Below, piece by piece: positions 26,571 to 34,646 of a stretch of 64,000 nt of DNA (position 1 is the stretch's first letter; each line of letters begins with the position of its first letter). Both the position numbers and the translations under genes were made by a program. This DNA is from CAVRZJ01 sp964594125 (GTDB lineage Bacteria; Acidobacteriota; Thermoanaerobaculia; Thermoanaerobaculales; Thermoanaerobaculaceae), in contig CAZQLL010000017.1 in assembly GCA_964594125.1 (NCBI GenBank), positions 29,766 through 93,765 of the forward strand, given 5' to 3'. The notes beneath the pieces are model-generated. The model saw nothing but the letters and a program-made list of their open reading frames with translations, was not told the DNA's origin and did not search any database.

Positions 26571-26607
26571 CGCGGCATCGAGCTGCCGATGTCGTGAAGA
26601 CGTTCAC
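26571..26607. promoter_or_regulatory. Operator-like inverted repeats between iorA and ribH
   Basis: GTGAAGACGTTCAC (26594-26607) has 5-bp inverted arms GTGAA/TTCAC. A second overlapping pair, TCACGAC near 26571 and GTCGTGA at 26591-26597, is also inverted. This lies in the 309-bp iorA-ribH gap beside the only AT-rich stretch (ACAAAAACAACC). A repressor or activator site for iorAB is plausible; no promoter boxes are clear on the minus strand. Confidence 0.4.
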
Positions 26608-26690
26608 AAAAACAACCTAGCACCGCTCGTCTCAGGATGCAAGGGGGTGATCCGCCTCGCGCCTCCCGCCTCGTGCCGGCCTTTTGCGGT

Positions 26691-26696
26691 TACAAT
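26691..26696 (+). promoter_or_regulatory. Putative -10 box TACAAT of ribH operon
   Basis: TACAAT lies 17 nt before the ribH ATG at 26714; no clear -35 box is at 16-18 bp upstream. Confidence 0.4.
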
Positions 26697-26713
26697 GGCC
26701 GCGGAGACGAGCC

Positions 26714-27184
26714 ATGCCGCGCACGCTGGAAGGATCGCTCGATGCCACCGGAGCCCGCTTCGCGCTGGTGGTCAGTCGCTTCAACGACCTGTTGACAGGC
26801 CGCCTGCTCGAGGGCGCGGTCGACTGCCTGATGCGCCACGGCGCCGACGACGGCGGCATCACCGTCGTGAAGGTACCCGGGTCGTGGGAGCTCCCGTTCG
26901 TCGCTGAGCGCCTCGCCGCCTCCGGGAAGTACGACGCGGTGGTCGCGCTGGGCGTGCTGATCCGCGGCGCGACGCCGCACTTCGACTATATCGCCGCCGA
27001 GGCTGCAAAGGGGCTGGCGCACGCCGCCATGGACACCAAGGTGCCGGTGGCGTTCGGCGTGCTCACCACCGACACGCTCGAGCAGGCGATCGAGCGCTCC
27101 GGCTCCAAGGCGGGCAACAAGGGGTGGCAGGCGGCGCAGGCGGCCATCGAGATGGTGCAGCTCTACCGCGCCCTCAGGGAGTGA
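26714..27184 (+). CDS. ribH: 6,7-dimethyl-8-ribityllumazine synthase
   Basis: 156 aa, typical length. The enzyme joins the ribityl-pyrimidine and dihydroxybutanone phosphate to make lumazine, the penultimate riboflavin step. Visible family blocks: V-V-S-R-F-N-D-L-L-T near residue 20, the V-P-G-S-W-E-L-P segment (about 55), the active-site A-L-G-V-L-I-R-G-A-T-P-H-F-D-Y-I with its catalytic histidine (about 88), and P-V-A-F-G-V-L-T-T-D-T. ATG at 26714 has GGAGACGAG upstream. First gene of a tight unit: nusB follows after 7 bp, the usual ribH-nusB pairing in bacteria. Confidence 0.96.
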   Translation: MPRTLEGSLDATGARFALVVSRFNDLLTGRLLEGAVDCLMRHGADDGGITVVKVPGSWELPFVAERLAASGKYDAVVALGVLIRGATPHFDYIAAEAAKGLAHAAMDTKVPVAFGVLTTDTLEQAIERSGSKAGNKGWQAAQAAIEMVQLYRALRE

Positions 27185-27191
27185 GCGGGCG

Positions 27192-27614
27192 ATGGGCGTT
27201 CGCCGGCGCGGCCGCGAGCTTGCGCTCCAGATTCTGTACCAGCACGATCTGGCGGGTACGGATGTCGAGGAGATCTTCTCCGCGTTCGAGGAGCTGCAGC
27301 AGGCCCCCGACGTGGCGCGCGACTTCGCGGTGTTGCTGGTCCGCGGCGTGATCGCACGTCGCGAGGAGATCGACGGCCATCTCGGCGGCCAGGCGAACCA
27401 CTGGCGGCTCGAGCGCATGGCTGCGGTCGACCGCAACATCCTCCGTCTCGCCCTCTACGAGCTCCTCGTCGACCGTCAGACGCCGCCGGCGGTGGTGATC
27501 GACGAGGCCGTCGAGATCGCCAAGCGCTTCGGCAGCGAACGCTCGAGCCAGTTCGTCAACGGCGTGCTCGACGGGTTCCTGCACCGGCGGGAGGCGCCCG
27601 GAGCGCCGGCATGA
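27192..27614 (+). CDS. nusB: Transcription antitermination factor NusB
   Basis: 140 aa all-helical protein. It binds boxA RNA with NusE to support antitermination of rRNA operons. Family residues are R-R-x-G-R-E-L-A-L-Q-I-L-Y-Q at the N-terminus, then the C-terminal R-N-I-L-R-L-A-L-Y-E-L, P-x-x-V-V-I-D-E-A-V-E-I-A-K-R-F-G and F-V-N-G-V-L-D. It begins 7 bp after ribH and overlaps the transglutaminase gene by 4 bp (ATGA), so translation is coupled. Confidence 0.96.
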   Translation: MGVRRRGRELALQILYQHDLAGTDVEEIFSAFEELQQAPDVARDFAVLLVRGVIARREEIDGHLGGQANHWRLERMAAVDRNILRLALYELLVDRQTPPAVVIDEAVEIAKRFGSERSSQFVNGVLDGFLHRREAPGAPA

Positions 27615-28591
27615 CCCGGGCCGCCGCCGCCGCGGCCGCGCTGTGCGCCGCCGTCGCCGGCGCCGACGAGGCGCTGCTCCGGGTGCCCGCGGCGCTCGCC
27701 GCGCGCGTGCTCACCGGCGAGCACAGCGGGTTGATCGTGGCGGTCGAGTCGGACCGGCGCGGTCCGTTGGTCATGGTCAGCCAGGTGGCGACGCCGCTCG
27801 CCGCCACGCCGCCGTATCCGCTCACGGCGCCGGCGGCGTGCGGCGACCCGGAAGCGCTGGCCATCGACGAGGCGTTTGCGGCGCCTCCGGCGGTGGCGCG
27901 CGCGCTCGCCGGCTGCGCCACGGCGCTCGACGCGCTGCACGCCGTGGTCGCCTTCGTGACGCGCAACGTGGCGCCCGACGAGGCGGACACCGGGCCGCAG
28001 GACGCCGCGTCCGTTCTGCGCCGCGCGCGCGGGCGCTGCTCGGGGCGGGCGAACGCCGCGGTCGGGCTGCTGCGCACCGCCGGCATTCCGGCGCGCACCG
28101 TCCACGGCATCGTGTTCGCCGGCGCACAGCCGCGCTGGCACCGCTGGGGCGAGGCGTGGCTCGGCCCGCTCGGCTGGCTGCCGTTCGACCCGGGGACCGG
28201 CGCCGGTGTCGTCAGCGTCCGCTACCTGCCGTGCCGCGCGGTCGTTCCGGGGCTGCAGCCGCAGGGCGTGACGCTGGAGCGCGTCGACGATTCGGGCTTC
28301 GACGCGCTGCCTCGCCGCGCCGGCTTGCGCGTCCCGCTCGTGCGCGGCGTGAACCTGCGCTGCCGGGCGCCGCGGCACGCGGGCGAGATCACCGCCGTGC
28401 TGTGGGGTCCGGGCGGTGCGCGATGGCTGCGGCGCGGCACCGGCGAGGTGGCGTTCTCGGGTCTGCTGCCGGCGCACTACTGGCTCACGTGGCAGGCGGG
28501 CGGCACGGTCGTGCTGCGGGCGCCGCTCGACCTGCGGCGACCGGGAGACGTGGAGCTCGACCTCTCGGCCGCCGGGGGGGCAAGCTCATGA
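27611..28591 (+). CDS. Transglutaminase-like (papain-fold) exported protein
   Basis: 326 aa. The first 18 residues form a short signal peptide. The transglutaminase-like core has a full triad: C143 in G-R-C-S-G-R-A-N-A, H177 in R-W-H-R-W-G-E-A-W, and D193 in L-P-F-D-P-G-T-G. A C-terminal beta-rich region (about 240-326) follows. Bacterial homologues act mostly as cysteine proteases or peptidoglycan/peptide-modifying enzymes in the periplasm; the substrate here is not evident. Start and stop overlap its neighbours nusB and the DUF4388 gene by 4 bp each, giving a four-gene unit with ribH. The link to riboflavin or NusB is probably only transcriptional. Confidence 0.82.
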   Translation: MTRAAAAAAALCAAVAGADEALLRVPAALAARVLTGEHSGLIVAVESDRRGPLVMVSQVATPLAATPPYPLTAPAACGDPEALAIDEAFAAPPAVARALAGCATALDALHAVVAFVTRNVAPDEADTGPQDAASVLRRARGRCSGRANAAVGLLRTAGIPARTVHGIVFAGAQPRWHRWGEAWLGPLGWLPFDPGTGAGVVSVRYLPCRAVVPGLQPQGVTLERVDDSGFDALPRRAGLRVPLVRGVNLRCRAPRHAGEITAVLWGPGGARWLRRGTGEVAFSGLLPAHYWLTWQAGGTVVLRAPLDLRRPGDVELDLSAAGGASS

Positions 28592-29832
28592 AGGCGATCC
28601 TCGGCCGGCTCACCGACCTCGGCGTGCGGGAGCTGTTCCGCCTGCTCTCGTCGGCGGAGGCGTGCGGCGAGCTCGAGGTCGAGTCGGCCGGCGCGCGAAC
28701 GACGCTGCGCGTCCGCGGCGGGTACGTCGCGGGGCCGGCGAGCGCCGCGCTGGTGCACGCGCTGGCGGCGCGCAGCGGCACGTTCTGTTTCCGTCCCAAG
28801 GCAGTGGCCGAGGACGGCGAGTGGGTCGGGCTGGAGGAGTTCCTCGCGCGCGCCGACGCACTCGTGGCGCAGAGCGGCGCGGCTGCTGGCGGGTCGGCCG
28901 CCGCCGGGCCTGGCGCCTTCGACCCCCTCGCCGAGCTGCGCGACTCGCTCGCCGAGGTGCAGCTCCCGGGTGCCGGACCCCGCGTCCTCGTGGTCACCGC
29001 CGACCCGCGGCCGTACCGGGCGCTCGAGCCCGAGTGGCGGCAGCGCGGGTGGGACGTGGCGTTGCGCCACGAGCCGGCATGGCCGGAGGGGTACGCGCCG
29101 AGCGCCGCGGTCGTTCACCTGCCGTCCTCGGCGACGCTCGCCGGTCAGGGCGAGGCGTGGCTCGACGTGGCGCGCGCGGCGGCCGCCAGCAGCCCGGCCG
29201 TTCCGGTCGTGTGGGTGGGCGGCCTCGCCGACCCGTGGCTGCGCCACGAGGCGATCCGCACCGGGGCGGATTTCCTGATGCCGGCGCCGGCCGGCGAGGT
29301 GGGCGAGTCGGCGCGCTGGTTCCGAGAGGACGTGACCGCCGTCGTCGAGCGCCTGCTCGCCCGCCGCGCGTCCGGGCTCGAGCGGGAGGGGCAGGCGTTC
29401 CGCGACTTCTTCCTCGCGCTGCATGCCGACGCCTCGCCGGCGGAGGTGCGCGCGTCGCTGCTGCGCTTCGCGGGCAGCTACTTCTCCCGCGCGGTGCTGC
29501 TTGCGGTTCGCGACGACGCCTTCGACGTGCTCGGCGGCTCCGGGCTGCACGCCGCCGCTCCCGGCCGCGTTCCGCGCGGCACGCCGGCGCTGGAGCTCGC
29601 CGTCGTCGCGCGCGCGCCGCTGGCCGCCGCCGACCTGTCGCCGGCCGAGCTGCAGGGGCTGGAGGCCGCGCTCGGCCTGCCGGCGTCCGGCGGCGGTGTA
29701 GGTCTGTTCCCCGTGCACCGCGCCGGCGAGTGCGTGGCGGTGCTGATCGGCCACGGCCAGCTCCCCGACGTGCCCGAGACCTCGGGGCTCGCGGGCCTGC
29801 TGTCGCGCAGCGGCGCCCTGCTCGGCCTGTAG
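28588..29832 (+). CDS. DUF4388 (PATAN-type) domain protein with degenerate receiver-like domain
   Basis: 414 aa from ATG 28588, overlapping the upstream stop (ATGA). Residues 1-95 match the DUF4388/PATAN pattern: L-T-D-L-G-V-R-E-L-F-R-L-L, G-E-L-E-V-E-S, and R-G-G-Y-V-A-G-P. An Ala-rich linker leads to an alpha/beta region (about 130-250) that starts R-V-L-V-V-T-A-D like a response-regulator receiver but lacks a clear phospho-acceptor aspartate. The C-terminal part (about 270-414) looks like a GAF-type sensory fold ending in a hydrophobic tail. DUF4388 proteins are common in Acidobacteria, Myxobacteria and deltaproteobacteria in signalling contexts. Precise role unknown. Confidence 0.7.
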   Translation: MKAILGRLTDLGVRELFRLLSSAEACGELEVESAGARTTLRVRGGYVAGPASAALVHALAARSGTFCFRPKAVAEDGEWVGLEEFLARADALVAQSGAAAGGSAAAGPGAFDPLAELRDSLAEVQLPGAGPRVLVVTADPRPYRALEPEWRQRGWDVALRHEPAWPEGYAPSAAVVHLPSSATLAGQGEAWLDVARAAAASSPAVPVVWVGGLADPWLRHEAIRTGADFLMPAPAGEVGESARWFREDVTAVVERLLARRASGLEREGQAFRDFFLALHADASPAEVRASLLRFAGSYFSRAVLLAVRDDAFDVLGGSGLHAAAPGRVPRGTPALELAVVARAPLAAADLSPAELQGLEAALGLPASGGGVGLFPVHRAGECVAVLIGHGQLPDVPETSGLAGLLSRSGALLGL

Positions 29833-30020
29833 CGCCCGCCGCGCGCGGCGCGCCACGAGCGCGAGGCCCGGGAGCGCGTGAAGAGGTCTCGCCACACGCT
29901 CCGACCCCGAGGCGGAGCGAGGCGCGGGGGTGCAAGGGCCGGCCGGCGCGGGAGACGATGCGCTCGCGGCCGTTCCGCATCCTTCCCGGCCGCCTTTCGC
30001 CCCGCGTCGTTCGCCTGGGA

Positions 30021-30026
30021 TAGAAT
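30021..30026 (+). promoter_or_regulatory. Putative -10 box TAGAAT of leuS-lptE
   Basis: TAGAATCGC ends 18 nt before the leuS ATG; GGAGG at 30035-30039 is the ribosome site, so the leader would be very short. No -35 box. The remaining gap 29833-30020 is GC-rich and shows no gene. Confidence 0.45.
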
Positions 30027-30046
30027 CGCGGGCCGGAGGCAGCGCG

Positions 30047-32497
30047 ATGGCCGAGCCGTACGACCCGCAGAAGATCGAGCCGGAGTGGCAGGAGGCGTGG
30101 GCGCGCGAGGGGTTCGCCCGCGTCGACACCGCGGGCGAGAAGGACATGTACATGCTGATGATGTTCCCGTACCCTTCGGGCGACCTGCACGTCGGGCACG
30201 GGCGCAACTATATCCTCGGCGACTGCCTGTTTCGCCACTTCCTGATGCAGGGACGGCGGGTGCTCAACCCGATGGGGTGGGATGCGTTCGGGCTGCCGGC
30301 GGAGAACGCCGCGATCAAGCGCAACATCCATCCGCGCGAGTGGACGGTCGCCAACATCGCGCGCATGAAGCGGCAGTTCAGGGCGTGGGGGATCCTCTAC
30401 GACTGGGACCGCGAGATCGCTTCCTGCGAGCCTGCGTACTACCGCTGGAACCAGTGGTTCTTCAACCGCATGCTGGACAGTGGGCTGGCCTACCGCGGGC
30501 GCTCGCCGGTGAACTGGTGCTCGTCGTGCAGGACCGTGCTCGCCAACGAGCAGGTGGTGGGAGGCGGCTGCGAGCGCTGCGGCACCGAGGTGGTGCAGCG
30601 CGACCTCGAGCAGTGGTTCCTGCGCATCACCGCGTACGCCGACCGCCTGCTTGCGGGGCTCGACGCCCTGGACTGGCCCGAGAAGGTCAAGGTGATGCAG
30701 CGCAACTGGATCGGCCGCTCGGAGGGGGCCGAGTTCACGATGCGGATCGCCGGGCGCGACGACCTGGAAGGGATCCGCGTCTACACGACGCGGCCCGACA
30801 CCGCATTCGGCATGACGTTCGCGGTGCTGGCGCCGGAGCACCCGCTGGTCGGCACGATCACGGTGCCCGAGCGGCACGCCGAGGTCGCTGCGTTCGTCGA
30901 GCGCGTGCGCCGCACCACCGAGATCCAACGCCTGTCGACCGAGGGCTCCCTCGAGAAGCGCGGCGTGTTCACCGGCGCGCACGCGGTCAACCCGTTCAAC
31001 GGCCGGCCGGTGCCGATCTACCTCGCCGACTATGTGCTGATGTCGTACGGTACCGGCGCGATCATGGCGGTGCCGGGGCAGGACCAGCGCGACTGGGAAT
31101 TCGCGCGGGCGTACGGGCTGCCGATCGTCCGTACGGTGCAACCGCCGGACGGGTGGCAGGGCGAGGCGTACGTCGACGACGGGCCGGCGATCAACAGCGC
31201 GTGGCTCGACGGTCTTTACAAGGCGGACGCGATCGCCCGCGCCACCGGGTGGCTCGAGGAGCGGGGGATCGGCGCCCGCAAGGTCAATTACCGCCTGCGC
31301 GACTGGCTGATCTCGCGGCAGCGCTACTGGGGCACGCCGATCCCGGTGGTGTACTGCGAGCGCGACGGCGTCGTGGCGGTGCCGGACGACCAGCTCCCGG
31401 TGCTGCTGCCGACCGACATCCAGTTCGGCGGCGTCGAGGGCAATCCGCTCGCGCGTTCGGCGAGCTTCGTCGCCACGACGTGCCCGCGCTGCGGCGGCGC
31501 GGCGCGCCGCGAGACCGACACCATGGACACGTTCATGGACTCGTCGTGGTACTACCTGCGGTTCATCAACCCCCACGAGCACGGCCGCATGTTCGACCTC
31601 GAGCGGGCGCACCGCTGGATGCCGGTCGACCTCTACATCGGCGGTATCGAGCACGCGATCCTCCACCTCATGTACGCCCGCTTTGTGTACAAGGTACTGC
31701 ACGATTTCGGAATGGTCCCGGGCGAGGAGCCGTTTTCGGTGCTCTTCAACCAGGGGATGATCACGTCGCGCTCCGCGTCCACGGCCAAGCTCGAGAAGAT
31801 GTCGAAGTCGAAGGGCAACGTGGTGGCGCCCGACGCCCTGATCGCCCGCTACGGCGCCGACACCGAGCGGGTCTACACGCTGTTCATGGGACCGCCGGAG
31901 AAGGAGTCGGAGTGGACCGAGGAGGGCGTGGCGGGGGCGCACCGCTTCCTGCAGCGCGTGTGGGCGCACCAGGACGCGGTGGCGGCCGCCGCCGGCCGCG
32001 CCGGCGACGCCGCGGCGAACGAGCGCCTGCTCGTGCGCAGGCACGATGCCGCGCGCCGCGTCAGCGAGGACCTCGGCCGGTACCACCCGAACACCGCGAT
32101 CGCCGCGATGATGGAGCTCTCCAACGCGATCGGCGAGGGCGCCGAGAGCGCCGGCGGCGAGGCGCTCGCGGCCGCCTACGAGACGCTGCTCAAGCTGCTT
32201 CACCCGATCGCGCCGCACGTCACCGAGGAGCTGTGGCGCCGGCTTGGGCACGGCGAATCGCTGCTGCGGGCCGGCTGGCCGGGCTGGGACGCCGAGCTGC
32301 TCGCCCGCCAGCGGGTGACGGTGGCGGTGCAGGTCAACGGCAAGCTGCGCGCCACCATCGAGGTCGAGCGCGGCCTCGACGCCGGGGCGGCGACGGCTGC
32401 CGCGCGCGCCGCCGTCGGCCGCTGGCTGGAGGGCAAGGAGGTCGTAAAGACCGTGCACGTGCCCGATCGTATGGTGTCGTTCGTGGTGAAGGGATGA
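30047..32497 (+). CDS. leuS: Leucyl-tRNA synthetase
   Basis: 816 aa from ATG 30047 with GGAGG upstream. It charges tRNA-Leu in the cytoplasm. Class I signatures: P-Y-P-S-G-D-L-H-V-G-H-G-R-N-Y (HIGH, about residue 43), K-M-S-K-S-K-G-N (KMSKS, about 585). The zinc/knuckle region N-W-C-S-S-C and C-x-x-C (C-E-R-C-G-T-E) at about 160-180, the editing domain with T-T-R-P-D-T-A-F-G (about 245), W-Y-Y-L-R and the C-terminal V-Q-V-N-G-K-L-R are present. Length fits bacterial LeuRS. Its stop overlaps the lptE start (ATGA), the leuS-lptE order known from many Gram-negatives. Confidence 0.97.
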   Translation: MAEPYDPQKIEPEWQEAWAREGFARVDTAGEKDMYMLMMFPYPSGDLHVGHGRNYILGDCLFRHFLMQGRRVLNPMGWDAFGLPAENAAIKRNIHPREWTVANIARMKRQFRAWGILYDWDREIASCEPAYYRWNQWFFNRMLDSGLAYRGRSPVNWCSSCRTVLANEQVVGGGCERCGTEVVQRDLEQWFLRITAYADRLLAGLDALDWPEKVKVMQRNWIGRSEGAEFTMRIAGRDDLEGIRVYTTRPDTAFGMTFAVLAPEHPLVGTITVPERHAEVAAFVERVRRTTEIQRLSTEGSLEKRGVFTGAHAVNPFNGRPVPIYLADYVLMSYGTGAIMAVPGQDQRDWEFARAYGLPIVRTVQPPDGWQGEAYVDDGPAINSAWLDGLYKADAIARATGWLEERGIGARKVNYRLRDWLISRQRYWGTPIPVVYCERDGVVAVPDDQLPVLLPTDIQFGGVEGNPLARSASFVATTCPRCGGAARRETDTMDTFMDSSWYYLRFINPHEHGRMFDLERAHRWMPVDLYIGGIEHAILHLMYARFVYKVLHDFGMVPGEEPFSVLFNQGMITSRSASTAKLEKMSKSKGNVVAPDALIARYGADTERVYTLFMGPPEKESEWTEEGVAGAHRFLQRVWAHQDAVAAAAGRAGDAAANERLLVRRHDAARRVSEDLGRYHPNTAIAAMMELSNAIGEGAESAGGEALAAAYETLLKLLHPIAPHVTEELWRRLGHGESLLRAGWPGWDAELLARQRVTVAVQVNGKLRATIEVERGLDAGAATAAARAAVGRWLEGKEVVKTVHVPDRMVSFVVKG

Positions 32498-33060
32498 AGG
32501 CCGTGGTTCGTGGTGCGTGGTTCGTAGCTCGAAGGCGGGCGGCGGGTGCGCTGCTGCTCGTGGCGGCGACGGCGGCGGCCGGGTGCGGGTATCGGCTGGT
32601 GGGGACGGGGGATACCGGCGCGGTGCCGAAGCACTTGCGGACGCTGCACGTCGCCCCGTTCGTCAACCAGACGACGCGCGCCGAGCTCGACCAGCGTCTC
32701 ACCGAGGAGGTGAGCCAGGAGTGGGTGCGGCGCGGCCGCTTCCAGCTCGTGCCGAGCGCGGACCAGGCGGACGTGGTGATGACCGGGACGATCATCAACG
32801 CGGCGGTCACGCCGGTGCGCTTCGACAGCCAGGGGCGCGCCACCGAGTACCAGCTCAGCGTCGGCGCCGACATCTCCTTCGTCGACCGCACCGGCGAGAA
32901 GCCGGTTACGCTGTGGCGCGACCAGCGCTTCACCCGCGTGATCTCCTACGAGGTCGACCCCTCGCTGACCAACTACTTCGACCGCGAGGTGCAGTCGATA
33001 GAGCGGCTGGCGCGCGACTTCGCCCGCGGCCTGGTGGTCACGATCCTGGAAGGTTTCTGA
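32494..33060 (+). CDS. lptE: LPS-assembly lipoprotein LptE
   Basis: 188 aa from ATG 32494, coupled to leuS. Signal peptide with lipobox A-A-A-G-C, acylated cysteine near residue 31, followed by G-Y-R-L-V-G, the typical start of LptE. The body includes T-L-H-V-A-P-F-V-N-Q-T-T-R, I-I-N-A-A-V-T-P-V-R-F-D and the C-terminal Y-F-D-R-E-V-Q-S. LptE plugs the LptD barrel that inserts lipopolysaccharide into the outer membrane, so this gene shows an LPS-bearing or LPS-like envelope. The end overlaps the convergent galE-like gene by 23 bp. Confidence 0.88.
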   Translation: MKAVVRGAWFVARRRAAGALLLVAATAAAGCGYRLVGTGDTGAVPKHLRTLHVAPFVNQTTRAELDQRLTEEVSQEWVRRGRFQLVPSADQADVVMTGTIINAAVTPVRFDSQGRATEYQLSVGADISFVDRTGEKPVTLWRDQRFTRVISYEVDPSLTNYFDREVQSIERLARDFARGLVVTILEGF

Positions 33061-33973
33061 ACCACTCCGCGGTGGCGCGCAGGCCGTCGGCGAGCGGCGT
33101 GGCGACGCGCACGCCGGCGGTCCGTTCGAGCAGTGCGGCGCTGATCGCCGAGCGGCGCTGCTCGCCCGGCTTGCCCTCGGCGTGGCGGGGCGCGCGGCCG
33201 CAGCCGAGGATCGCGGCGATGGCGGCGTAGAGCTCCATCACCGAGGTCTCGACGCCGGTCCCGACGTTGAGCACGTTGAACCCCGCGAGGCCGAGCGCCG
33301 CGAGGTTGGCGGCGACGACGTCGCCGACGAAGACGTAGTCGCGGGTCTGCAGCCCGTCGCCGTTGATCACCGCGTCGTGCCCGGCCAGCAGGCGGTCGAT
33401 GAAGATGGCGACGACGCCGGCCTCGCCGTGCGGGCTCTGGCGCGGTCCGTAGACGTTGGCGTAGCGCAGGCAGGCGACGTCGAGGCCGTACTGGGCGTGG
33501 TAGAAGTACAGGTAACGCTCGGCCGCGAGCTTGGCGACGCCGTACGGGGACAGCGGCCGCGTGGGGTGGCGCTCGTCGGCGGGGAAGTAGTCCTGCTCGC
33601 CGTAGATGGCGCCGCCGGTGGAGGCGAGCACCACGGAGCGCAGCGCCGCCTTGCGCCCCGCCTCGAGCAGGTTGAGCATCCCGAGGATGTTGATGTCGGC
33701 GTCGAGCCGCGGGTCGGCGACCGACCGCCGCACGTCGATCTGCGCCGCGTGGTGGACCAGCGCCTCGACGCCGGAGTCCGCGACCAGCGCCGCCGCCGCG
33801 GGGGAGCGGATGTCGAGGCAGTGCAGCTCGGCGCCGGCGGGCACGTTTTCCTTGCGGCCGCTCGAGAGGTCGTCGACAATCAGCACCCGATGCCCGACGC
33901 CCACCAGGGCCTCGGCGACGTGGGAGCCGATGAAGCCAGCGCCTCCGGTGACACAGACGGTTCGTGAGCTCAT
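33038..33973 (-). CDS. NAD-dependent UDP-glucose 4-epimerase-like (extended SDR)
   Basis: 311 aa extended short-chain dehydrogenase. N-terminal T-G-G-A-G-F-I-G-S-H binds NAD; the catalytic Y-x-x-x-K is P-Y-G-V-A-K (about residue 150), with the serine/threonine in A-S-T-G-G-A. R-Y-A-N-V-Y-G-P-R-Q is the usual sugar-nucleotide loop. UDP-Glc/UDP-Gal or GlcNAc epimerisation is likely (GalE/WbpP type), but the exact nucleotide sugar cannot be read. It ends tail-to-tail over lptE, and its ATG is on the complementary strand of the AAG gene ATG (shared CATG, divergent). Confidence 0.9.
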   Translation of the reverse strand: MSSRTVCVTGGAGFIGSHVAEALVGVGHRVLIVDDLSSGRKENVPAGAELHCLDIRSPAAAALVADSGVEALVHHAAQIDVRRSVADPRLDADINILGMLNLLEAGRKAALRSVVLASTGGAIYGEQDYFPADERHPTRPLSPYGVAKLAAERYLYFYHAQYGLDVACLRYANVYGPRQSPHGEAGVVAIFIDRLLAGHDAVINGDGLQTRDYVFVGDVVAANLAALGLAGFNVLNVGTGVETSVMELYAAIAAILGCGRAPRHAEGKPGEQRRSAISAALLERTAGVRVATPLADGLRATAEWFRNLPGS

Positions 33974-34646
33974 GGTGCGGCCCCTTTCGCGTGCGGGTAG
34001 GCGCGGGCTGACGCCGCTCGGGCGTGGATTCTACCAGCGCGACACCTGCGAGGTGGCCCGCGACCTGCTCGGCAAGCTGCTGTGCCGCCGCCTCGACGGC
34101 GGCTTCGCGGCCGCGCGCATCGTCGAGGTCGAGGCCTACCTGGGCGTCGGCGACCCCGCCTGCCACACGTTCGGCGGCCGGCGGACGCCGCGGGTCGAGG
34201 CGATGTGGGGCGCCGCCGGCCACCTCTACGTCTACTTCACCTACGGCATGCACCACTGTGCGAACGTCGTGACGCGCGAGGCTGGCGTTCCCGAGGCGGT
34301 GCTGCTGCGCGGCGCCGTCGCAGTGGCCGGCGCGGCAGCGATCCGTGCGCGCCGCGGCGGCCGCGGCGGCCCGGACATGCTGATCGGCCCCGCCCGGCTG
34401 TGCCAGGGCATGGCGATCGACCGCGCGCTCAACGGCGCAGACCTCGTGGCGGGCGGCGCGGTGTGGCTGGCCGACGACGGCCTGCGCTGTCCTCCGGCGG
34501 CGGTGAGGGAGCTTCCCCGGGTCGGCGTCGCGTACGCAGGGGACGCGGCCGCCTGGCCGCTTCGCTTCGCCTGCGAGCTGGCGGCGCCGGCGGCGCCGGC
34601 AGATGGCGGGTGCGCGCCGCCGGCGCCCGGCGGCGCGCCGCGCTGA
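33972..34646 (+). CDS. DNA-3-methyladenine glycosylase (AAG/MPG family)
   Basis: 224 aa from ATG 33972 (GTG 33975 is possible). The enzyme removes alkylated purines from DNA in base-excision repair. Family pattern: F-Y-Q-R-D-T-x-E-V-A-R-D-L-L-G-K-L-L, catalytic glutamate in I-V-E-V-E-A-Y, then C-H-T-F-G-G-R-R-T-P-R, Y-V-Y-F-T-Y-G-M-H and L-L-R-G-A. The conserved part ends near 34580 (P-L-R-F); the last ~20 residues are Ala/Pro-rich. The final 218 bp overlap the antisense 3' end of the rluA gene. No ribosome site is obvious, so the start is moderate. Confidence 0.88.
   Translation: MVRPLSRAGRRGLTPLGRGFYQRDTCEVARDLLGKLLCRRLDGGFAAARIVEVEAYLGVGDPACHTFGGRRTPRVEAMWGAAGHLYVYFTYGMHHCANVVTREAGVPEAVLLRGAVAVAGAAAIRARRGGRGGPDMLIGPARLCQGMAIDRALNGADLVAGGAVWLADDGLRCPPAAVRELPRVGVAYAGDAAAWPLRFACELAAPAAPADGGCAPPAPGGAPR

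Noticed and set aside
29878..32493. Long plus-strand frame in another phase over leuS
   Set aside because: Only its last part (lptE) is real; the rest is a shadow of leuS, whose motifs are in the other frame.
33038..33973. galE-like gene as part of the galactose unit
   Set aside because: It is about 14 kb away, on its own, overlapping lptE and AAG; functional linkage to galK is possible but not shown by position.
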